A stretch of DNA of 64,000 nt from Microcaldota archaeon (GTDB taxonomy: Archaea; B1Sed10-29; B47-G15). Positions within the stretch are counted from its first letter, which is position 1, and each line of letters opens with the position of its first letter. Made by a program: the position numbers and the translations under genes. Of this stretch, positions 19,423 through 27,600 are shown piece by piece. The notes below the pieces were generated by a model, which did not search any database, had not been told where the DNA came from, and worked only from the letters and a program-made list of their open reading frames with translations. The stretch spans positions 1 to 64,000 of the forward strand of contig QMVG01000001.1 in NCBI GenBank assembly GCA_003660975.1, given 5' to 3'.

Positions 19423-20240
19423 GGGACATTATGGACGAAGCAGTGGAATCTGCTTATGCTAACTTATCAGTTATTGCCAAGTATTTTTATGACAAAAAAT
19501 TTGAAAAAGCGCTAAAAGAGGCCCAAATGCCTTACAGCGCTTTGGAATATACCTCATTTGCGATTGCCTTAGGCATTGTCTCTGCAATTTTCTCAACACT
19601 CCTAATTGCAGTCACTGAGCTGTGGTTTGCTTTTCTTCCGCTTGCTTTCGCGTTTGCCTATACATTGGCAATGCTTTATCCAAAGCAAAAAGCAGTGCAT
19701 ATAAGAAAAGCAGTTGAAAAGGAAATTCCTGATTTTCTCAGAGATGTGGCCCTTGAGCTAAACGCAGGCAGCTCATTTGAAAAAGCTCTGCTGACTTATT
19801 CCAAGAAAGGAACAGTGTTCTCACAATTAGTCAGAAAAGCTGTGCTCTCAATAAAGCACGGTGGGAGCGTCCAGGAGGCACTGGGCTCTCTGGCATTGAT
19901 GACTTCATCAAAGAGGTTGATGAGAACAGTTAATGCCTTAATATCTGTATACGAAAAAACATCCAAGAAACAGGGAGACATACTGCAAAAGCTAGCGAGA
20001 GATTTTTCCAGAGAGGATTATGCTAGACTGAAAGAATATCACTCAAAGGTAGCTGTCTATTCCTTGATTTTCATAACTTTCTCATCTGTGCTTCCTGCCA
20101 TGTACCAAGGCTTTGTGGCAATTGCTTCAAGGTTCTTGAGCATTGGCATAAGCCCTGAGCAAGCCCTATTAATACCTGCTCTTTTATTCCCGCTCTTAAA
20201 CATCCTCATAATAGCCATAGTGAGGGAGAAAGCCCCATGA
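19419..20240 (+). CDS. TadB/FlaJ-like membrane platform protein, system B copy 1
   Basis: EIPDFLRDVALELNAGSSFEKALLTYSKKG...SIKHGGSVQEALGSLA; TM segments; ATGA overlap. Confidence 0.82.
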   Translation: MRDIMDEAVESAYANLSVIAKYFYDKKFEKALKEAQMPYSALEYTSFAIALGIVSAIFSTLLIAVTELWFAFLPLAFAFAYTLAMLYPKQKAVHIRKAVEKEIPDFLRDVALELNAGSSFEKALLTYSKKGTVFSQLVRKAVLSIKHGGSVQEALGSLALMTSSKRLMRTVNALISVYEKTSKKQGDILQKLARDFSREDYARLKEYHSKVAVYSLIFITFSSVLPAMYQGFVAIASRFLSIGISPEQALLIPALLFPLLNILIIAIVREKAP

Positions 20241-20935
20241 GAATATTAAAAACGTACTTTGAAAAGAAAAAAGAAAGAGAAATGGAAGAAGAGATACCAG
20301 AAATCCTCTACCACGTTGCCAACATGCTATCATACACTAGTATTGAGGAGGTAATTAACTGGATTGCTTCAAGAGAAGGAGAGATAGGAAGGCGCTTTTT
20401 GCTTGTCAACAGAAAAATAAAGAATGGTGAAAGTGCTGAAAGGGCATTGCTTGAACTAAGAGAGAGTGTCAGAAGTGATTTCATAAAAAGAGCAGTGGAT
20501 ATGCTAATCTCTGAGTGCAGGACAGGAGCTAAGAACAGTAATATGCTAAGAGAAGTTGCGGAAGACATGCAAGACATGTTGCAGGCCAGAAGGGAAAAGA
20601 CAGCATCAGCAACTGTTGAGAAATACACTTTGTTAATTGCTGGAACTGTAATAGTGCCTCTTCTCTTGGGTCTCATGATAAGCATAAGCCACAACCTTAG
20701 CTCTGCTGAGCTGGGCGACTTTGCACTTTCCTCTGTAGACAGTGCCATAATAGAAAACAGCATACTTGGAAGTCAGATATATATCGTTGAGTATGCTTTC
20801 ATAGCAGCCCTGTTCATAGCTATTCAAGAGGGTAAAAGTGAGAACATGTTGAGATACTTAATTATAATACTTCCCAGCTCTGTTTTGATATTCAACCTGG
20901 CCCAACGCTTCAATGTCTTGCAGGTCCTATCGTAA
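20237..20935 (+). CDS. TadC/FlaJ-like membrane platform protein, system B copy 2
   Basis: EEIPEILYHVANMLSYTSIEEVINW...NRKIKNGESAERALLEL...MLISECRTGAKNSNMLREVAEDMQD. Confidence 0.8.
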   Translation: MRILKTYFEKKKEREMEEEIPEILYHVANMLSYTSIEEVINWIASREGEIGRRFLLVNRKIKNGESAERALLELRESVRSDFIKRAVDMLISECRTGAKNSNMLREVAEDMQDMLQARREKTASATVEKYTLLIAGTVIVPLLLGLMISISHNLSSAELGDFALSSVDSAIIENSILGSQIYIVEYAFIAALFIAIQEGKSENMLRYLIIILPSSVLIFNLAQRFNVLQVLS

Positions 20936-20975
20936 CACCAGAACTGTTTTAAAGATTACGTGCTTTTTATAGTGT

Positions 20976-21851
20976 ATGGGGAGAAAAATTGAGGCCTACA
21001 AGCTGGAGCCAAAGCTGTTCTTTACGATGCTTCTTTGCATTCTAATCATATTCTTCACGTTTATCGTGCTGACATATAAAGAAGAGGCAGTGAGCAGGAA
21101 GGTCAGCAAAAACGAGAGTTTCAGCATAAATGTATCACTAAACAAAACAGAGGAAAACATAAGCACAGCTGAAATACCAAGTGAAAACAAAAGTGAGGAA
21201 AAAACATTATACGTGAAAGCAGAATTTTTGGAAAGTAGAACAGGCAGGGAAAACTTTTCTGTGGCATATGATGGTAGTGTACTTGAGGTAAGAAGCAACC
21301 CTCTTGGCATGGGAGACTGGGCTGTTGTTTTCACAGTAAATGATGAGATAAAAAACTTCTCATTTGAGTACTTAGAGAATGCAAGCATACAGCTCTTTGA
21401 CCCTTTTATTAGGATACATTTTTACAGCTATAACCCCGAGCTGAGTGCTAATGACCTGTCATCTTTACCTTCCCCTGATTATTTCTACCTGGCAGAGGCG
21501 AGGGTTGACCCGAGCGCTTCATACCCTGTTGGCCAAAGAGAGATGTGGGGACCTGAAATCTGCTACAGTAAATACAAATACTGTGACAGCGAACAAAAAG
21601 GTAGGAAGGGGCAGATAGTGCTAAGCTCTGAGTATTTGAAAAGCCTGGCCAAAGAGTTTAAGAAGAAAGATATAGAGCCAAAGATGAAGGCTCCTGTAAC
21701 AGTTGTCATACACGGGAATAACCTTGTGAGAAAAAGCAGCCATGTCTGGCGAATAAGAGAGATAAAGGTCAATGGCATAAAGCTTAAATTCTCTTTGCTA
21801 GTTGATAAGTACAGAAACAGGACAGTATATATGAAAAACGTGGAGGGATAG
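20976..21851 (+). CDS. Single-pass membrane-anchored extracytoplasmic protein of unknown function
   Basis: One N-terminal TM (LFFTMLLCILIIFFTFIVLTY) and N-glycosylation-rich ectodomain. Confidence 0.55.
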   Translation: MGRKIEAYKLEPKLFFTMLLCILIIFFTFIVLTYKEEAVSRKVSKNESFSINVSLNKTEENISTAEIPSENKSEEKTLYVKAEFLESRTGRENFSVAYDGSVLEVRSNPLGMGDWAVVFTVNDEIKNFSFEYLENASIQLFDPFIRIHFYSYNPELSANDLSSLPSPDYFYLAEARVDPSASYPVGQREMWGPEICYSKYKYCDSEQKGRKGQIVLSSEYLKSLAKEFKKKDIEPKMKAPVTVVIHGNNLVRKSSHVWRIREIKVNGIKLKFSLLVDKYRNRTVYMKNVEG

Positions 21852-21852
21852 A

Positions 21853-22590
21853 ATGAAGCATGTTGAGGTCGTGCTAACACGAGATGTTGACCTAAAAAAT
21901 AGTGTGCTTATAGAGGGCTTTCCTGGTGTTGGCTTAGTAGGAACCATTGCGGTTAGCTACATAGTGGAAAAAACAGGAATGAAAGCAATAGGTTATATAG
22001 ATTCGGAGAGTTTTCCCCCCATAATAACAATACATAAGGGCAGGCCTTACTTTCCTATGCGAATCTATAAGCACCCAAGCAAGGACTTCTGTGTGCTTCT
22101 GGCAGAGTTTGTTACACCCTCTGATGTGATTCATGAACTGGCTAAGAAGATATTGAGCTTTGCAAAGGAAAAAGGAATAAGGCAGATAATATCCCTTGCT
22201 GGCATGAGCATGCCTGAAAACGAGAGGGAATCAGAGATATTTGGCATAGCTTCAAATGAAGAGATGCAGCTTTTCTTAGCTTCAAAAAATGTAAAAGCAA
22301 TTGAAGAGGGCGTAACAACAGGTGTTAGTGGCATGCTCATCGCAGAGTGTGCTAGGGAAAATTTTCCTGCTATTACTCTGCTCGCACAGTCAGAGTACAA
22401 GGTGCCGAACCCAAGGGCTTCGGCGGAATTGATAAAGAAACTGGATGAACTCATAGGCCTTGAGGTTGACACAAGTGAATTGCTCAGAGAGGCCAAAGAG
22501 ATAGAGAAAAAGATGAAAGGGCTGATGAGCAAGAGCGTGAAAGAAAAGAAGATGTACAAGGAGGTTGAGGATTCCCTCATGTATGAGTAA
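21853..22590 (+). CDS. Proteasome assembly chaperone family (PAC2) protein
   Basis: LIEGFPGVGLVGTIAVSYIVEKTGMKAIGYIDSESFPPIITIHKGRPYFPMRIY and VTTGVSGMLIAEC motifs. Confidence 0.88.
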   Translation: MKHVEVVLTRDVDLKNSVLIEGFPGVGLVGTIAVSYIVEKTGMKAIGYIDSESFPPIITIHKGRPYFPMRIYKHPSKDFCVLLAEFVTPSDVIHELAKKILSFAKEKGIRQIISLAGMSMPENERESEIFGIASNEEMQLFLASKNVKAIEEGVTTGVSGMLIAECARENFPAITLLAQSEYKVPNPRASAELIKKLDELIGLEVDTSELLREAKEIEKKMKGLMSKSVKEKKMYKEVEDSLMYE

Positions 22591-22599
22591 GGTGGTGCG

Positions 22600-23151
22600 A
22601 TGAAGGAGCTTGAAGACATAAGGGAATTTTACAAGATTATGAGCCCAAGGCTCACTGTCTTGGTAACTACGATGGACGCGAGAGGCGTGGCAGATGTGGC
22701 TGCTTTCTCGTTTGTAACTCCTATCTCTTTTGACCCACCAATGCTGCTGTTGGCAGTTGGACCAAACAAGCACTCATATTGGAGCATAACTACGAAAAAA
22801 GAGTTTGTTGTAAACGTGCCTAGCGAGGAATTGGCTGAGAAAATCATGATAGCAGGAGAGCCGTTCGACCCAAAGGCAAGCAAGATAGAAAGAGCAGGTT
22901 TTGAGACGATTCCAAGCAAGGTGGTTGGGCCTCCCAGCATAAAAGACTGCGTGGCAAACATAGAGTGCTACGTTGAAGACGCCAGAAAATATGGGGACCA
23001 TGTTATAATAGTCGGCAAGGTAGTTGCTGTGAGGGTCAGGGATGACGCTGTTGACGAGGAATATAGGTTAAGGACAGATAAAATAAGACCACCGCTCCAC
23101 ATAAGTGATAATGTATTTGCTTTCCCGTACGTTGAAAAGAAAATAGAGTAA
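22600..23151 (+). CDS. Flavin reductase-like / FMN-binding split-barrel protein (flavoredoxin-like)
   Basis: PRLTVLVTTMDARGVADVAAFSFVTPISFDPPMLLLAVGPNKHSYWSITTKKEFVVNVPS. Confidence 0.87.
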   Translation: MKELEDIREFYKIMSPRLTVLVTTMDARGVADVAAFSFVTPISFDPPMLLLAVGPNKHSYWSITTKKEFVVNVPSEELAEKIMIAGEPFDPKASKIERAGFETIPSKVVGPPSIKDCVANIECYVEDARKYGDHVIIVGKVVAVRVRDDAVDEEYRLRTDKIRPPLHISDNVFAFPYVEKKIE

Positions 23152-24117
23152 TTACTGCTTGACAATAACATCCTTGCCACAGTGGGGACATTTGTATATT
23201 ATCATGTCTCCTTCTCTTCTTACAGAGCTGGCACAGTGGGAGCAAAAGCCCTTGCCACAGTAGGGGCAGTATATAACTGTGACGTTTTTTCTTCCGCAAT
23301 TGGGGCAAGTCATGCCTTTTTCCTTTGGAATCTCCTCCGTCTCATTTACGCCTGCTATGTTTGACAGCTCACTCTCAAGCTCGGACAGCGTTCCAAGCTC
23401 TGCACTATTGTCTAATGAGAGGTCTTCTAATGTGAGGCTTTCTATTGAGGATAGGTCAATAGCCTGAGCTTCAGCTGTTTTCTCTGCTGTTGGAACTGTC
23501 TTCTCTCCAGAGCCTTTCTTATATGTCATATCAATCTTAACCTGCTCTATCAATTTCTCTCTATGTTTTCCCCTTCTCGCCCTTCTCTCAGCAGCTCTCT
23601 TTTTGTAGCTTTCAACTGCTTCGTTCAGCTTGTCAAAGAGCTGTGCATGTGTCTCTTGCCCTGTGTTCATGATTTTTGCCAAGCCGAGCTTAAGCTCTGG
23701 CGTCTTTAATTTCAGGCTTGGCCCAATGTGTTTCTCTTCAGCTGCTTTTTTCTCTGTGAATTGCTTTGATGTTTCTTTTTTCTTGAACGCCCCAACATCA
23801 AACCTCAGGACAGGAAGCGCTACTTTAATCGTGTCTCCCATAGATGACTTCAGGTAAATAAACACCGCTATAACCAAGACAAGCATGGGATAAGTTATGA
23901 AAAAGAGGTAATAGCTGATGAAATAAGAAGCAAGAAAAGACAATGCAAATATTAAGAACCCTGTCATTAAGGAGTAAAACCACTTGTCCTTGTTGTTGAG
24001 GCTTCTTATGTCTGGATAGGCATACCTCAATGTAAGATAACCAAAACTGATGCTTCCAAGGCTACCCACCATTACTGCAATAAGCCATAGCTCCAGAGGG
24101 GTTATAACAAACACCAT
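23152..24117 (-). CDS. Multi-TM protein with C-terminal double zinc-ribbon-like domain
   Basis: N-terminal TM segments, C-terminal CPNCGRKNVTVIYCPYCGKGFCSHCASSVRREGDMIIYKCPHCGKDV. Confidence 0.65.
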   Translation of the reverse strand: MVFVITPLELWLIAVMVGSLGSISFGYLTLRYAYPDIRSLNNKDKWFYSLMTGFLIFALSFLASYFISYYLFFITYPMLVLVIAVFIYLKSSMGDTIKVALPVLRFDVGAFKKKETSKQFTEKKAAEEKHIGPSLKLKTPELKLGLAKIMNTGQETHAQLFDKLNEAVESYKKRAAERRARRGKHREKLIEQVKIDMTYKKGSGEKTVPTAEKTAEAQAIDLSSIESLTLEDLSLDNSAELGTLSELESELSNIAGVNETEEIPKEKGMTCPNCGRKNVTVIYCPYCGKGFCSHCASSVRREGDMIIYKCPHCGKDVIVKQ

Positions 24118-24169
24118 GTATCTATTAAGAGAAGAATAATTTATATATTAATAAGCATTTAGTTTAAAC
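24118..24169. promoter_or_regulatory. Divergent promoter region between 23152-24117(-) and 24170(+)
   Basis: 52-nt A/T-rich intergenic stretch with tttatatatta between divergent starts. Confidence 0.45.
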
Positions 24170-24664
24170 ATGGCATTTATCCCAAACCCAATCAGCAATC
24201 CCTTGCTTTTTCTTGTAGCATATTTTCTGGCAAATATGGGCTTAGATGCTTTGAGGACTACAGCTGAGCTTGCCTTGTTTAGCAGCATAATTGCCTACCC
24301 TTTTGTCTTTATGGGTGACTTCATATATGGAAAACTGAGGAGGAAGATAAGGGTAGAACCTATAGTTGTTTTCTACATCGCCTCGTTCATAAGCTTTGTG
24401 ATTGCCTGGTTTGTGCTGAGGCTTTGGTCTGCCTTGTTGGGAGGAGAGCCCTTCATTGACATTTCCGTATCTCAGCTCTTTTCCTCCTTCTTCGCTGCTT
24501 CAATAATCGTCTTCGTGCTTGCACTGTTTGGTCATTATATTATGAGGAAAATAGAGCTGAGGTATGAAATGCCCAAACCGATTATGTACTTCATCATCGT
24601 CTATCTGATAAGCTTAATGTTGTGGAGCGTGGTTGCTCTGTCTTATACATTTTTATTGCACTAA
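24170..24664 (+). CDS. Multi-TM membrane protein, unknown function
   Basis: Four predicted hydrophobic segments. Confidence 0.55.
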   Translation: MAFIPNPISNPLLFLVAYFLANMGLDALRTTAELALFSSIIAYPFVFMGDFIYGKLRRKIRVEPIVVFYIASFISFVIAWFVLRLWSALLGGEPFIDISVSQLFSSFFAASIIVFVLALFGHYIMRKIELRYEMPKPIMYFIIVYLISLMLWSVVALSYTFLLH

Positions 24665-24688
24665 TGAGTAATTAAAAAGGGTGTTTTG

Positions 24689-27600
24689 GTGGAAAGAGCA
24701 TATGCCTTTTTGATGGCTTTGGTACTGATCTCCTCAGTTTTCACTCCTTATGCATATGCCATTAGGGAGAGAAATAACAACGATTATGTGGTGCATGACA
24801 TAAGCGTTAAAGAAAAAAGCTTAAGCCACTTTATCGGAAGTTCAGATGACAACTGCTGGTTGAAGGTCAGGACATCTGCAATTGACCATGACGAGTTCTC
24901 AAAGCTGATGGAGGCCGTTGATGAGGACATAGACAGCTTCGGAAACATTGTCTTGGGAAGGATACAGAGAGAAAGGGAGAGAGCAGGCATAGCAGACGAC
25001 CCAGAGGTGGAAAAAGCCAGAAACCAGATATTTATGATAAACGGCGTGCCTGTGAGGCTTTACGACATAGCTTCAAGGAGCGCTAAGAATCCAGACGATG
25101 TCTGCCACTTAAGCTCTGTGCTGGTTGACGGTGCCATATCTCTTGGCATGGGAATAAACCAGAACCTGAGGTTTTGCGCTGACAACCCCTCTCCTGCCTG
25201 TGAGGAGGGCTATGCTTCTTCTGTGAGCAGGAAAGACCTGGTCGCAGTTGAGAGAATAATAAGCGAACTGAAAAAAGCAGAGGATGACAAGGAAGTCAAT
25301 TGGGACGCTGTTTCATCTGAATTTGAGAAATTGCACATTGATTTTGAGACAGATGGAAAAAGCGACGGGGAGCTTCTTGATGAAGCTACTGCCAACCTCG
25401 CGAGCATCATAAAAGAAAAAAAGGTAAAGTACAGCCCTGCCAACATAATTGAAAGCAACAGGACCTTCATAACGCTGGCTCCTTCAGACATCATTTACCT
25501 CTTTCCCAAGGAAATAATGAACATGGCCAATGTAATAAGCGGCTTGAGAAAGGACCTCAACAAGTGGAACCTGATGGGCCTCGGGGTTGGGCTGAGCAGC
25601 ATAGGCATTGGTTGGATGAACTCCATAGCAACCAGGTCAGTCACCAGGCTTGGCAGGGGCATAGCAGAGGACAGCGACGAGTTTGCCAGCTTGACCAGGC
25701 AGGGAGGGAGAGTAAGAGGCTTGTTTACCCGAGGAAGCCCGAGTCAAAGGATGATAAGAAGATGGAGCCGCGGTGGAGGCACTATTACAGAAGAGCTAGT
25801 CCCTTCTGCAGGACAGGGAATTAGAGACAGACTTGGAGGCTGGTGGTGGAAAAAGGTTAGAGCGAAAAACCTGAGAAATGTGGGCATAGCTGAGGATGAA
25901 ATTAATGGCATAGCAGATGCGTTGAGAAAGGGAAATATAGATGAGGCTGTGAAAAAGCTGGATGATATTACACGGGATTTGGATAATATTCCCACAAAAG
26001 AAAAAGTAGATGACATTGCAGATGGGCTGAGAAGGATATCAAAGCAAAAGCAAATAACTGGGGAAGCACTCAACGATCAGGTGAGTAAACTGGATGAGCT
26101 TGCTGAAAAGTTTCCTGATGAGGTTCCCGATGAAGCAGAAGTGAAAAAAACTTTAGGAGACGTAAAGAAGATGCTGGAAGGCGGGAGCGTAGATAAAGAA
26201 GTGATAGAAAAGGCTGTGAAAAAGTTGGATGACCTTGCTGAGAATCTTCCCAGCAATACCAAGCTGAAAGCTTTCAAGGAAGAATTAGAAAAGATTAACT
26301 ATTACAGGGACATAAACAGGAGAAGAGCCATAGCTGATGCTCTGGAGAGAAAGCTGACCGAAATCACGCCAAAGGACCCATCCAATACAAAGGAATGGTC
26401 CAAGGCATTTCAGAGCCATTATAAAGACAAAATTTACATAGGGCAGCAAAAGATAGAAGATGTTTTAAATGGATGGAAAAGAGAGGGGAGAATAATGGAC
26501 AGTGACATTAGTGAATTTCTGGAGACCATTGAGAGTGGAAAGTATGACGAGGCCATAAAGGCATTACCGTCTGACATACAAAGTGAGGACATAATAGCAG
26601 ATATAAGAAATGTAGCGGCAAAAGCAAAGAAGACAACTGGAGGGAAGATTGATGATATGGATAAATTTTTAAAGGCGAAGGTCGGCGGTGAATATGTTGG
26701 AGAGCTTGGAGATGTGATGACAGACATCGTGAAGGCAAATGCAGGTGGCTTTGGGGCGCTTATTGACCTGGCCAGGGCTGCAGGCAAATCTAAGGCCCTA
26801 TATTACCTCGCAAGTGCTGCAATCAGAGTAGGGCAGAGGGCGAGATATGTTTTGGACATTGGAAGGACTGCTATGTTTGCTGGCTTTATAGCAAGCACTG
26901 CCTTCAAGGGGGACGTGCAGGGCTTTTTCTCAATGCACACCTTCAATCTTGAGCTGAGCCCGAAGGAAGTGCTCAAGCAAAGCGGAAAGGACGGCTATGT
27001 TGACGTGCTTGCTGTAAGCAGAAAGGCAAGCATTGACATGGTGGAGCCAGACATGGTGACAGCCGTGCTGGCCTACTTTGGCATTGATGTGGGCAAGATG
27101 CTTAACGCTCCGCCGAGCGAGGAGAAAATAATAGCGGAAAAGCTGAAGAGCATAAGCAAGATGCTCTTCTTCATGGACCAGGAGGGAAGCGTGGTTGAGG
27201 GAAGGATCAACAGCATAGGGAGGATTGACGAGCTGGGGTCAAGGAGGTTCATGCTCCTGGCGAGAAACCCGGCGCAAAGCCACTTCCTGCTGGCAGAGCA
27301 CCCTCACTCGTATAAGGTCTCGTCATCTGGAAAGTACAGCTCGCTTCTGCTGAACATAAACAATGTTGACTTAAGCGTCATAGGTCCTGACGTGGTGGAC
27401 TACGCGCAGCCAGACAGGATCACCACCTTCCTCGCAAATTGGATGCCATCTCCTTGGAAGCTGGTGCTGATGGGGGCGGCATGGGGCATCTTTGATGTGG
27501 CAGCAGTTGCCACAAGCAAGTTGGGCATACTCGGCGTTTCAATTCCCGTGATGTACTATGCAACCAGGCTCTTCGGAGAAAGAGGCACCTCACTCGTCTC

